A stretch of DNA of 64,000 nt from UBA7446 sp964014735 (GTDB lineage Bacteria > Bacteroidota > Bacteroidia > Flavobacteriales > Flavobacteriaceae): the NCBI GenBank assembly GCA_964014735.1, contig CAXHBH010000005.1:1-64000 (forward strand), given 5' to 3'. This document shows, one piece after another, positions 1 to 8,275 of the stretch. The notes beneath the pieces are model-generated. The model was not told the origin of the DNA. It searched no databases and saw nothing but the letters and a program-made list of their open reading frames with translations. Every line of letters starts with the position of its first letter. Within the stretch, counting starts at the first letter, position 1. The position numbers and the translations under genes were made by a program.

Positions 1-976
1 GATCACCTTTCATAATTTGAACATAAGGGTCTTGGGTCTTGCGATCAAATTGTATGAGCGCTTCACGAAGTGCCAAAACATCTTCCTTGCGATCTAAAAC
101 AATAGAAGCGTTTGCGCTATAACCTGCACGCACCACTATACTATCGTTGAGCAACATATCCGCTTCAATTTTAAATTGAACGGCACCTTGCTCTTCCGTC
201 CCCTTAGGTGCAATAAATTTTAAAACGGCTTCAAGCTCTTGGTCTTCAACCGCGCCAAGGCTTACCTTTAGAATAGTACCCAAAAGAAGAGATGCAACCT
301 CCGCCTCATCTACTTTGCCTTCAAAAATCATTTTTGACAAATCTGCTATGGCGGCAATCGTAGTACCTGAGTTAAAGCTGTTGGATTCAATTACTTGATC
401 CCCAGCTTTTACAGGTATTTCAAGTACTGTTCCAGACACCGTCGCTCTGATATCGGTGTTTGCTGCACTAGAACCCCCGATAGAGCCTTCGCTGATAATT
501 TGCAAATCACTCTCGGCGTTTAGCACATCCTGCTTTGCTTGGTTGTATTGCAGCTCGATCGCTATAAATTCTGCATTGGCAATGATCCCTTTATCATATA
601 GTTTTTTATTGCGAACAAAATCTTTGGCGCGTGTTTCCAAGGCTATTTGCGCCTTTTTTAGACGGCCTCCAGCAGCGTTTAAGTTTTGTTCGTTAGGAAC
701 CACCTTAATACGTGCTATCAGATCGCCTGTAGTAACCTTATCTCCTTCTTTGACATAGATAAGGTCAATAATCCCGCCGATTTGTGGCTTCACCTCTACC
801 TCATCTTCCGGTATAATTTTTCCAGTAATTACTGTTTCTTTTTCAATGGTAGTTTTAAACAGCTTTTCTGTATCGTAGGTTACCGAGGATTTACTATTGG
901 TTTTTGCAAAATATGCTGCGGAAAAAAGCACTCCAAAAATTAGAAATGCGATGATAAGATATTTGATTATTTTCAT
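1..976 (-). CDS. HlyD/MacA-type periplasmic adaptor subunit (3' end outside window)
   Basis: The reading frame opens at an ATG at 974-976 and stays open to the left edge, giving 325 visible residues; the C-terminus lies outside the window. An N-terminal uncleaved membrane anchor (MKIIKYLIIAFLIFGVLF) is followed by a lipoyl-like/barrel-sandwich segment containing 'PEDEVEVKPQIGGIIDLIYVKEG', a coiled-coil hairpin rich in K, A and Q, and then the second lipoyl half ('ATVSGTVLEIPVKAGDQV'). This is the architecture of RND/ABC membrane fusion proteins such as MacA, which bridge an inner-membrane pump to an outer-membrane channel. It starts 13 bp downstream of the neighbouring permease stop, so it probably belongs to the same operon as the two permeases and the ATPase. 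The substrate is not apparent. Confidence 0.88.
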   Translation of the reverse strand, partial: MKIIKYLIIAFLIFGVLFSAAYFAKTNSKSSVTYDTEKLFKTTIEKETVITGKIIPEDEVEVKPQIGGIIDLIYVKEGDKVTTGDLIARIKVVPNEQNLNAAGGRLKKAQIALETRAKDFVRNKKLYDKGIIANAEFIAIELQYNQAKQDVLNAESDLQIISEGSIGGSSAANTDIRATVSGTVLEIPVKAGDQVIESNSFNSGTTIAAIADLSKMIFEGKVDEAEVASLLLGTILKVSLGAVEDQELEAVLKFIAPKGTEEQGAVQFKIEADMLLNDSIVVRAGYSANASIVLDRKEDVLALREALIQFDRKTQDPYVQIMKGD

Positions 977-989
977 GATGAAGGATTTT

Positions 990-2255
990 TTATTCTTCTC
1001 TTAATGCGTCTATGGGTTTGATACTAACGGCGCGTTGTGCAGGGATAAGTCCAATTAGGGTACCTAATCCGACCATCAATACAAGTGCGCCTAAAATAAA
1101 TTTAATGGGTACTGTTGGGTTTACAAAAGGAATCAGCGGGTCTTTGAACGTATAACCAAGAAGCGCTAGCACAAAAGCACCCAAGATAATCCCGATAATT
1201 CCTGCAATGAGTGTTAGGAAAACAGACTCAATGATGATCTGTGACCGAACTTCGCCCGGTGTAGCACCCAAGGCACGGCGAATGCCCAGTTCTTTGGTCC
1301 GTTCTCGTACGGATATTAATAAGATGTTTCCGATGCCTACAACACCTGCTAAAATAGTAGCAATCCCCACAATCAATGATAAGACATACATGCCGTTTGA
1401 GAATCCTTTGACTTTATTGAAAATCTCTCCCAAATTAAAACTCCCAAAAGCACGTTCGTCATCTGGATGTACACGGTGTTTTACTCGCAATGCGGCTTTA
1501 ATATCTGCCTCAACAGCAATTACATCGGCATCGTCATAAGCTGCCATGGCAAACCAGCTGACCCTATCGCCCGTGTTATACAATAGCTTAAACGTTGTAA
1601 AAGGAATAAAAATATCGCTGTCGCTTTCAAATCCGCCGCCAGGGGTATACTTATGCACACCCACGACTTTAAAATACATGCCGTCAATTTCTATAAATGC
1701 GCCTATTGGATCTTCCTTAGCTTCAAAAAGTTCCTCTTGTGTACGCTCTCCAATAACGCATATCTTCCGTTGATAATCAATATCGGACTGATTAATAAAA
1801 CGTCCTCCATCATAAATGTCTTTGGTGGCAATTTTAACCAAAATGGGAAAGTCACCGTAGATGGCATAAGAGCCGCTTTTTCCTTTGCGCTTAACCGCTG
1901 AGCCCGAACCGCCAAAAGCACCACGAGCAATGCGTGGAGCAATATATTGCAATTGTGGAATACGCTTATTCAAAAATACCTCGTCATCGAGTTTTAACTG
2001 CATTCTTCTTCCTGTTCGAAAACCGTCATAAGGGATGCTGGTGTTTTGTGCCCATACAAACAAGCTATTGATGGCGACCTCTTCAAACTCACGCTCAAAA
2101 CCATTATCCAAACCTTTTGAAGCACCCGATAGAGCGATGTAAATAAAAATTCCCCACAAAACACCTATCACAGTTACCACTGTGCGCAATTTGTTTTTTT
2201 GGATAGATCCAAAAATTTCTTGCCAAGTATCGCGATCAAATAGAGTTCTAAACAT
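990..2255 (-). CDS. ABC transporter permease, MacB/FtsX family (second copy)
   Basis: A 421-residue inner-membrane protein. It has one N-terminal membrane helix (about residues 22-45), a large extracytoplasmic MacB-type domain (about 50-275), and three C-terminal helices (about 285-410) containing the FtsX-family signature 'RERTKELGIRRALGATPGEV'. It ends in the usual 'SIKPIDALREE'. MacB/LolCE-type permeases use this fold for mechanotransmission rather than for a membrane channel. The ATG at 2253-2255 touches the stop of the preceding permease, which suggests translational coupling. With the second permease, the ATPase and the adaptor it forms a tripartite-exporter cassette. Substrates of the family include macrolides, peptides and lipoproteins; nothing here identifies the substrate. 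Confidence 0.93.
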   Translation of the reverse strand: MFRTLFDRDTWQEIFGSIQKNKLRTVVTVIGVLWGIFIYIALSGASKGLDNGFEREFEEVAINSLFVWAQNTSIPYDGFRTGRRMQLKLDDEVFLNKRIPQLQYIAPRIARGAFGGSGSAVKRKGKSGSYAIYGDFPILVKIATKDIYDGGRFINQSDIDYQRKICVIGERTQEELFEAKEDPIGAFIEIDGMYFKVVGVHKYTPGGGFESDSDIFIPFTTFKLLYNTGDRVSWFAMAAYDDADVIAVEADIKAALRVKHRVHPDDERAFGSFNLGEIFNKVKGFSNGMYVLSLIVGIATILAGVVGIGNILLISVRERTKELGIRRALGATPGEVRSQIIIESVFLTLIAGIIGIILGAFVLALLGYTFKDPLIPFVNPTVPIKFILGALVLMVGLGTLIGLIPAQRAVSIKPIDALREE

Positions 2256-3484
2256 TATTCGTCTCTTAAAGCAATGATGGGTTTAATTTTAGCTGCGCGC
2301 CGCGCTGGAATATACCCAGCAATAGCTCCGAAAATAACCAATATCACAGTTGCACCAATAGCTTCATTGGTATCTATATATGGGTTGGTAATAAAATAAT
2401 CTTTTAGTGAATCGCCAATAAGTGCCAAGGTACCAACCCCTGCTAGTAGACCGGCGTAACCAGGGATTGCTGTAATAAAAACAGACTCCTGGAGTATCAT
2501 ACCAACAATGGATTTGGGCGTTGCACCAATGGCTTTGCGAATACCCAACTCCTTAGTGCGCTCCTTAACAACAAAAACCATGATGTTTGAAATACCAATT
2601 ATACCCGCCAATAGCGTGCCTATTCCAATTAACAAGACAACATATTGCAGTACGGAGCCTATGTTTTGGGTTTGTCTAAATTCATCAGCAACATTGCGAA
2701 CGTAAATACCACCCCTATCCGATGGGGCAATATTGTATTTTTGGCGCATAAACGTATTGAGTTTTTTCTCAAAAGCCATTGCACCAGCATATCCAAGTTC
2801 CGTTCTAAAAGCAACCATAATTTGGTCTACCCTATCGTTGCTTTTTTCTATTTGCTGCCGTGTGGTGTATGGAATATATATTAGGCGTTCTTCATTATCT
2901 CCGCCTGCGTCTTTAAACACGCCTATGACCTTAAATGATATGCCGTTAACATTGATGTTTTTTCCAAGTGCTGGCTTATTGCCAAACAAATCTTTCTCCA
3001 CTAGTCTGCCAATGGTAGCATACTTGGTTTTTTCAATTACATCTCGCTCGTTAATATAACGCCCATTAGTAACCATGGTTTGTTCTGCAAATTGGTGTCC
3101 GGGTGCCACAGCCCTAATGGTGTAATTGTTACTTTCCTTTGCATATTTCACCAATGCGCCTCTTGAAATTCTAGGTGTGATATAATCAATAAAAAAGGAA
3201 AAGTTTTGCTTGATATCTGCCAAGTCATCATTCTTGAAAATGATACGCCGATTAGCCTTATAGCCTCGATAGGGCTTTTCTGTTTTTCCGGGATAAAGCC
3301 AAATTGAATTAGTTGAGTCGTCCACAAAAAACTGTTCAAATGAGTTTTTAAGCCCATTGCCAAAACCAAAGAGGACAACAAAAATAAATATACCCAAGGC
3401 TACGGTGAAGCCCGATAAGGTTGTGCGCAATTTATTCTTGCGCAGCGTATAAAACATTTCTTGCCAACGATCCCTACTCCACAT
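2255..3484 (-). CDS. ABC transporter permease, MacB/FtsX family (first copy)
   Basis: A 409-residue paralogue of the next gene with the same plan: one N-terminal helix (about residues 18-42), an extracytoplasmic domain, and three C-terminal helices with 'KERTKELGIRKAIGATPKSI', ending 'KIKPIIALRDE'. The start overlaps the end of the ATPase gene by 11 bp and the stop abuts the second permease, so these genes are tightly packed. Two different half-permeases with one ATPase suggest a heterodimeric transporter like LolCE-LolD, but the associated adaptor argues for a MacAB-like exporter. The family assignment is firm; the substrate is unknown. Confidence 0.92.
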   Translation of the reverse strand: MWSRDRWQEMFYTLRKNKLRTTLSGFTVALGIFIFVVLFGFGNGLKNSFEQFFVDDSTNSIWLYPGKTEKPYRGYKANRRIIFKNDDLADIKQNFSFFIDYITPRISRGALVKYAKESNNYTIRAVAPGHQFAEQTMVTNGRYINERDVIEKTKYATIGRLVEKDLFGNKPALGKNINVNGISFKVIGVFKDAGGDNEERLIYIPYTTRQQIEKSNDRVDQIMVAFRTELGYAGAMAFEKKLNTFMRQKYNIAPSDRGGIYVRNVADEFRQTQNIGSVLQYVVLLIGIGTLLAGIIGISNIMVFVVKERTKELGIRKAIGATPKSIVGMILQESVFITAIPGYAGLLAGVGTLALIGDSLKDYFITNPYIDTNEAIGATVILVIFGAIAGYIPARRAAKIKPIIALRDE

Positions 3485-4178
3485 ACTGACTAGCTTTGAC
3501 TTGGTTTATTTTTTTGTCTTCCACAATGATACCATCACGAAGGTGGACAATACGCTTACACATGTTTGCTATGTCTTTTTCGTGTGTAACTATAAGCAGC
3601 GTTTTTCCTGCATTATTAATTTTTTGGAGCAGATCCATTAGTTCATAAGACGTCTTAGTATCTAACGCACCTGTGGGTTCGTCGGCCAATAAGACTTTGG
3701 GTTCCGAAACTAAAGCACGGGCAATGGCAACTCGTTGTTTTTGACCTCCTGATAATTCATTGGGGTGATGGCTTGACCAAGGTCCAAGACTAACATTTTC
3801 CAAATATTTTTGGGCTCTATTTTGGCGTTCTTTCCGAGATATTTTTTGATAGTAGAGGGGCAGCATAACATTTTCCAATGCTGTCTTATAGGATATCAAA
3901 TTAAAAGATTGGAACACAAAACCTAGAAACTTGTTTCTGTAGATAGCCGCCTTGGTTTCATTTAGGTCTTTGATCTCGTTTCCATCAAGATTGTAAGTGC
4001 CCTTGTTTGCAACATCGAGCATCCCTAAAATATTAAGTAACGTGGACTTGCCTGAGCCCGAGGAACCCATAATGGCAACCATCTCACCTTCAGCTACACT
4101 AAAGTTAATACCCTTTAAAACGTGTAAGGTATTCTTGCCCAAAGAGTAGGATTTATGTAGTTCTTTAATTTCTATCAT
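3474..4178 (-). CDS. ABC transporter ATP-binding protein, LolD/MacB type
   Basis: The cytoplasmic ATPase that powers the two neighbouring permeases. All nucleotide-binding motifs are visible: Walker A 'GSSGSGKST', Q-loop 'FVFQSFNLI', signature 'LSGGQKQRVAIARAL', Walker B 'VLLADEPTGALD' and the switch histidine in 'LLIVTHEKD'. I place the start at the ATG at 4176-4178 (MIEIKELHKSY), because family members begin there. An in-frame ATG 36 bp upstream would add a leader unlike the family. From the chosen start the protein is about 234 residues, a normal length. Its end overlaps the first permease, so it is the first gene of the cassette. Confidence 0.93.
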   Translation of the reverse strand: MIEIKELHKSYSLGKNTLHVLKGINFSVAEGEMVAIMGSSGSGKSTLLNILGMLDVANKGTYNLDGNEIKDLNETKAAIYRNKFLGFVFQSFNLISYKTALENVMLPLYYQKISRKERQNRAQKYLENVSLGPWSSHHPNELSGGQKQRVAIARALVSEPKVLLADEPTGALDTKTSYELMDLLQKINNAGKTLLIVTHEKDIANMCKRIVHLRDGIIVEDKKINQVKASQYVE

Positions 4179-4253
4179 GGTTAAATTATACATTGGTTTA
4201 AATATTGGAGCCACAATATTACAAATTAGGGCAATTTATTTGCCACAAACATA

Positions 4254-4448
4254 TTATTTTTTGTCAAACTGTCTATAAACGAAGTATCCGACAATACCAA
4301 CCAAGATATAAGGCACAACCATAAGGTAGACAATCCCATCGTTGAGGCTTTTCGCAGTTTCAGCATCTGCGCCAGTCTCCAAGACGGCTCTGCACATAGC
4401 ACACTGCACATTTGCAAAGTTAGTATACAAGCTTAGCACTGTGTCCAT
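4254..4448 (-). CDS. Small CxxC single-span membrane protein in the oxidase cluster
   Basis: A 64-residue protein with a CAMC pair at residues 16-19, one hydrophobic helix at about 38-58, and a basic C-terminus. It starts 1 bp beyond the stop of the DUF420 gene, so it appears to be the last gene of the oxidase assembly operon. I do not recognise a named family. The CxxC pair next to SCO1 and DUF420 would fit a role in copper or redox handling during oxidase assembly, but that is inference from position only. A second frame at 4226-4417 overlaps it; the frame given here is preferred for its membrane helix and tight coupling. Confidence 0.7.
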   Translation of the reverse strand: MDTVLSLYTNFANVQCAMCRAVLETGADAETAKSLNDGIVYLMVVPYILVGIVGYFVYRQFDKK

Positions 4449-4449
4449 C

Positions 4450-4974
4450 TTAATTGTAATAAGGAGAAATCATAAGGTAAACTACAACTCCGGTAACGGC
4501 CACATATAACCAAATGGGGAATGTAATTTTTGCCAACTTTCGGTGTTTGACATATTGACCCAAAGCGGCGTGCTTGTAGGTAAATAGCACCAACGGAACC
4601 ACTATGCCTGAAAGTATAATATGGGACGCCAAAATAAAGTAATAGACACTACGGCTTATGCCTACACCTCCATATATAGCCATTTCAGAAGTAACGTGAT
4701 AAGCGATGTACATAATCAAAAAAAGAAGCGATAACAGTATGTTGATTTTCATCAATATTTGGTGTTTCCGCTTATTTCCGCACTTAATTTGCATCACAGC
4801 AACTACTAACAATATGGCAGTGGCACCATTGATGGTAGCATAGATAGGTGGTAACATGTCTAGAGGAGCTACGTTGGGTATACGTACCCTTGACAAAACA
4901 GCAACTAATATTGGTACCAAAATGGATACAACAATTATAATCCTGTTATACTTTTTATTTTTGATGTCATTCAT
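4450..4974 (-). CDS. DUF420 family membrane protein (oxidase-associated)
   Basis: A 174-residue protein with about five hydrophobic helices and conserved-looking histidines in 'YIAYHVTSE', 'LASHIILSG' and 'FTYKHAALGQYVKHRKLAKI'. DUF420 proteins are regularly encoded beside cytochrome oxidase assembly genes such as sco1 and ctaB and are thought to act in oxidase assembly. No reaction is established that I can cite. The start overlaps the SCO1 stop by 8 bp and the next small gene follows 1 bp after its stop, so it sits inside a compact operon. Confidence 0.88.
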   Translation of the reverse strand: MNDIKNKKYNRIIIVVSILVPILVAVLSRVRIPNVAPLDMLPPIYATINGATAILLVVAVMQIKCGNKRKHQILMKINILLSLLFLIMYIAYHVTSEMAIYGGVGISRSVYYFILASHIILSGIVVPLVLFTYKHAALGQYVKHRKLAKITFPIWLYVAVTGVVVYLMISPYYN

Positions 4975-5665
4975 TTTCTAGCAATTTTTGAACGTCTTCA
5001 ATAAGCATATCCGTACCTTGTATTTCAATTTCGTTCTCAGAAATACCCAAATAATATACAATAGGATTGTTAAACTTATCCGTTCTAGAACGAAGGTACC
5101 CATTTTTATCCACAAGGGCAAAGTAGCCTTGGTGCTCAAAACCACCCGCAACAGCAGGGTTAATACCTGCAAAAATATTAAAACCTTTATTTGCTAAATT
5201 ATAAATGTTATTGATATCACCAGTAAGAAAATGCCAGTTTTGACTAAATACGCCAAGGTTTTCAGCATATCTTTTCAATTGTGTTGGCGTGTCTTTTTCA
5301 GGGTCTATGGTAAAAGATGCAATACCAAAATCCTCTCGGTTGCCAAAAGCGTTTTCCAAACGCTTCATATTAGTATTCATGATTGGGCATATGGTTGGGC
5401 AAGTTGTAAAGAAAAACTCAACAATATAAACCTTGCCTAGATAATCTTCGTTTGAAATAAATCTGTTATCTTGATTGGTAAAGATAAAGTCAGGGACACG
5501 TTTTGCCTCTCCATTGAGCTCAATAAAAGCTAATGGCTTTTGAGCACTAAGTCTTGTGGTGTCCACTAAGTTATATTCTTGTATACGGCTAACGATTCGT
5601 GGTATCACAATAATTCCAAAAACCAAAATAATGAAAGCAATAGCTATGTATGAGTAGCGCCGCAT
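4967..5665 (-). CDS. SCO1/SenC family copper chaperone
   Basis: A 232-residue membrane-anchored thioredoxin-fold protein. A single N-terminal helix (about residues 5-22) is followed by the copper-binding CxxxC motif (C89 and C93 in FFTTCPTICP) and the distal histidine H178 in 'FEHQGYFALVDKNG'. SCO proteins deliver copper to the CuA site of oxidase subunit II and maintain its cysteines, which fits the presence of coxB elsewhere in this window. All three copper ligands are present, so it should be functional. The gene follows the cysteine-free SCO-like gene by 3 bp and overlaps the DUF420 gene. Confidence 0.94.
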   Translation of the reverse strand: MRRYSYIAIAFIILVFGIIVIPRIVSRIQEYNLVDTTRLSAQKPLAFIELNGEAKRVPDFIFTNQDNRFISNEDYLGKVYIVEFFFTTCPTICPIMNTNMKRLENAFGNREDFGIASFTIDPEKDTPTQLKRYAENLGVFSQNWHFLTGDINNIYNLANKGFNIFAGINPAVAGGFEHQGYFALVDKNGYLRSRTDKFNNPIVYYLGISENEIEIQGTDMLIEDVQKLLENE

Positions 5666-5668
5666 GGC

Positions 5669-6292
5669 TTAGCGTTTACGTGTTTGATTGTATTTTTTTA
5701 ATGACAACCTATATTCTGCGAGTATGACCTTAACATCGTCCACCATATTGTTATTGATGTCTGCTGCAGAACGAGCGTCATAGCCAATAAAATCGTCGTC
5801 GTCACGGCCTCGTAAATTTCCATCCCGGTCCACGATAAACACATATGGGCTTGAAAGATTTTGATCAAGGTTTAGCGATAAGTACAGACTTCCAAACAGA
5901 TTTTTTAACTGATCTAATGGTAAAAACACCACATTCCAACGTGACATATCTGTACCTGTAACTCCCGCGATTTCAGATTTGAGCTGCTCGGCTGATGCTT
6001 CAGTCCCTTGAGGCAATGCAATCAAAAACTGAAAGTCTGTAAACTGGTAGAATCTTTTGTAAATCATTTGATTAAGATTCAAAGCTAATGTCTTTTTATC
6101 TTCAAGATTGTTGCCAAAAAAAGCTAAAATACTTATACGGTCCTTAAACTGATATTCAGAATATTTCGCTACCTCTTCAATATCCTGTGTGAGTACAGGA
6201 AGTTTGGCAAAGTGGTTGACACCAGAAGCAAAAAATAAATATACCGCCAGCGGAAAAACAAATAAGATGGCAAGGACGATATATTTTTTCAT
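5669..6292 (-). CDS. Membrane-anchored SCO/thioredoxin-like protein without cysteines
   Basis: A 207-residue protein with an N-terminal signal anchor (about residues 4-22) and a domain that resembles a thioredoxin/SCO fold: 'RISILAFFGNN' for the first strand region and 'PYVFIVDRDGNLRGRDDDD' for the conserved strand/turn. No cysteine is present in the translation, so neither the CxxxC copper motif nor a redox pair can form. Position between oxidase subunit IV and SCO1 suggests an accessory role in oxidase assembly. I do not know a named function. The fold assignment is moderate; the reading frame itself is secure from operon packing (6 bp after the subunit IV stop, 3 bp before SCO1). Confidence 0.8.
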   Translation of the reverse strand: MKKYIVLAILFVFPLAVYLFFASGVNHFAKLPVLTQDIEEVAKYSEYQFKDRISILAFFGNNLEDKKTLALNLNQMIYKRFYQFTDFQFLIALPQGTEASAEQLKSEIAGVTGTDMSRWNVVFLPLDQLKNLFGSLYLSLNLDQNLSSPYVFIVDRDGNLRGRDDDDFIGYDARSAADINNNMVDDVKVILAEYRLSLKKYNQTRKR

Positions 6293-6298
6293 ACTTGT

Positions 6299-6673
6299 TT
6301 AGAAATTCCAACTTACAAAACCATCTAACATGACGTTATAGATATAGTCTGCTTCAACAATTAGAATAAACATAAGGTAAGGAATAAGAATCAGTAACGG
6401 CAATACAATTGATGAAGTAAAGCTGCGTTTTTCGTCTCTTAAGTGCATAAAGTCCCAAGCGATATAGTAAGCCTTAACCAAAGTAAGAATGATAAAAATC
6501 CAATTTAGCCCTTTCATACCCAACACTGGGGTTAGTAAAAAAGTAGGTTTGATAATACCTAGCGCTACCTCTATTGCTGTCACAATAGAAAGAAAAATAA
6601 GTACCCCCCAAATTTTTTGAATGTTAGACTTGAATGTTACAAGTCCACGAAAAATAGAAAGTTTATGTGCCAT
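6299..6673 (-). CDS. Cytochrome c oxidase subunit IV-like membrane protein
   Basis: A protein of about 124 residues with three predicted helices, including 'IWGVLIFLSIVTAIEVALGI' and a pair ending 'LMFILIVEADYIYNVMLDG'. Length, helix number and position after subunit III match the bacterial cox subunit IV (prokaryotic COX4-like) family. I choose the ATG at 6671-6673 (MAHKLSIFRG), which lies 1 bp after the coxC stop. An upstream in-frame ATG would add a stretch overlapping coxC. The subunit helps stabilise the oxidase and has no cofactor. Confidence 0.88.
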   Translation of the reverse strand: MAHKLSIFRGLVTFKSNIQKIWGVLIFLSIVTAIEVALGIIKPTFLLTPVLGMKGLNWIFIILTLVKAYYIAWDFMHLRDEKRSFTSSIVLPLLILIPYLMFILIVEADYIYNVMLDGFVSWNF

Positions 6674-6674
6674 G

Positions 6675-7655
6675 TTATACCAAATAAAAGAATGTGAATA
6701 CAAATACCCAAACAAGGTCTACAAAGTGCCAATACAAGCCTACTTTTTCAACCATTTCATAATGTCCTCTGCGCTCATAGGTGCCTAGCAACACATTGAA
6801 AAAAATAATGCAATTGATAACCACACCGGAAAATACGTGGAAGCCATGGAAGCCAGTTATGAAGAAAAAGAAATCAGCAAAAAGACGATTTCCATATTCG
6901 TTTCGAACAAGGTTAGCCCCTTCAACAACATACATGGCTTGTGTAATTTTTGCCTCAGATGCAGCACGGTCTAAAACGATTTTATGTCCAGTAGCAGGGT
7001 CAATCATTTCTGTTTTGATAAGCAAGTCTGGATTGGCCAAAAAGCCTTCTTGAACTTCAGCAACGCTGTAAGTGGGCAATGCAGATTCACTGACAAACCA
7101 CAGACCCTCGTCTTTAGTATGCTGAGAGCGATCAGTTGGTTGCGTACTTGCAAATGATTCTAGCGTGACACGTTCGCCAGATTCAGCAATTATAAACTGT
7201 AATATTTGTCCACCTTTAGTTTCAATAGCGCCATACTCACCCTGAATAAAATTTTTCCACTCCCATGCTTGAGAGCCAACGAATATGGCACCACCGACAA
7301 TGGTAAGTAACATATATATAGCCACCTTGGTTTTCTGCATCTTGTGCCCAGCATCTACAGCGAGTACCATAGTTACAGAGGAGAAGATTAGAATAAAGGT
7401 CATCAAAGCCACATAATACATAGGAGCGTCTATGCCATGTAAGAACGGGAAGTGATAAAACACCTCATCTGCAATGGGCCATGAGTCAATATTTTTGAAA
7501 CGTGAAAAGCCATAAGCGACCAAAAATCCTGAAAAAGTGAGGGCATCAGAAACGATGAAAAACCACATCATCATCTTACCATATGATGCATTCAATGGCT
7601 TGTTGCCACCTCCCCAAACATTTTCGTTTTCTACAATGCCTGTTGTTGCTTCCAT
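6675..7655 (-). CDS. coxC: Cytochrome c oxidase subunit III with large internal insert
   Basis: A 326-residue membrane protein. Helices at about residues 27-50, 78-100, 112-130, 259-285 and 300-325 match oxidase subunit III, including the 'FITGFHGFHVFSG' motif and the final 'YWHFVDLVWVFVFTFFYLV'. Between the third and fourth helices listed there is a soluble segment at about 142-256, roughly 115 residues, which classical subunit III lacks. It contains the PATGHKIVLDRA stretch and no cysteine. Subunit III has no redox cofactor and supports proton uptake and enzyme stability. It follows a second, shorter subunit III gene, so the oxidase may use two such subunits. Confidence 0.93.
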   Translation of the reverse strand: MEATTGIVENENVWGGGNKPLNASYGKMMMWFFIVSDALTFSGFLVAYGFSRFKNIDSWPIADEVFYHFPFLHGIDAPMYYVALMTFILIFSSVTMVLAVDAGHKMQKTKVAIYMLLTIVGGAIFVGSQAWEWKNFIQGEYGAIETKGGQILQFIIAESGERVTLESFASTQPTDRSQHTKDEGLWFVSESALPTYSVAEVQEGFLANPDLLIKTEMIDPATGHKIVLDRAASEAKITQAMYVVEGANLVRNEYGNRLFADFFFFITGFHGFHVFSGVVINCIIFFNVLLGTYERRGHYEMVEKVGLYWHFVDLVWVFVFTFFYLV

Positions 7656-7699
7656 GAGTAGTTACTGGTTAAATTGAATACAAAATTACGCATTAAAGT

Positions 7700-8275
7700 T
7701 TATCTTAAAAAGTATAAGAATACAAATAAATATAGCCATAAAAATCCTAGGAAATGCCAGAAGGTATGCGCAAGCACAAAACCAAGTGGTGCATCTAAAT
7801 AAATACCCTTGATATTGCGAAAAAGTACAATGATTAAAACGACAATTCCACCGATTAGATGAGCAAAGTGTGTTAAAACCAATACATATAAAAAAGAGGT
7901 GGTTACTGTGCTCTGCGAACCTGTAAAATAGTATCCATCTGCTACGACATCACTAAACCCAATCCATTGGCTGAAAGCAAAAATAACAGCCAATAAAAGC
8001 GTAATAAGCGTATAGCGCGTGACAGCTTGCGAATTACCTACCTTTAAGTTTTTAAACGCCATCCAGAAACTAAGACCACTTATTAAAATCACCAATGTGC
8101 TTATGTGAAATGCCTCTGGAAGCCTAAAATTATATAGCCAATCTGGACGTGCCTTGCTTACGACATAGGCACTTGTGAGACCAGCGAACATCATGGTCAT
8201 ACTGATCATGGCAAACCACAACATCATTTTTTTTGCTTTGGACTGGGGGGTCGTTAAAGAAGGATGAAAACTCAT
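7700..8275 (-). CDS. Cytochrome c oxidase subunit III-like protein (short form)
   Basis: A 191-residue protein with five hydrophobic helices. Typical features of heme-copper oxidase subunit III are visible: 'MMLWFAMISMTMMFAGLTSAYVV' near the start, 'LTHFAHLIGGIVVLI' in the middle, and the terminal 'FWHFLGFLWLYLFVFLYFLR'. It begins at the base next to the ctaB stop and precedes coxC by 44 bp. It is about the length of CyoC/CtaE-type subunit III. Its relation to the longer coxC product is unclear; both could be subunits of the same complex. Confidence 0.92.
   Translation of the reverse strand: MSFHPSLTTPQSKAKKMMLWFAMISMTMMFAGLTSAYVVSKARPDWLYNFRLPEAFHISTLVILISGLSFWMAFKNLKVGNSQAVTRYTLITLLLAVIFAFSQWIGFSDVVADGYYFTGSQSTVTTSFLYVLVLTHFAHLIGGIVVLIIVLFRNIKGIYLDAPLGFVLAHTFWHFLGFLWLYLFVFLYFLR

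Noticed and set aside
4226..4417. A 63-residue frame overlapping the small CxxC protein
   Set aside because: It overlaps the 64-residue frame, lacks a clear helix pattern and is not coupled to the DUF420 stop.
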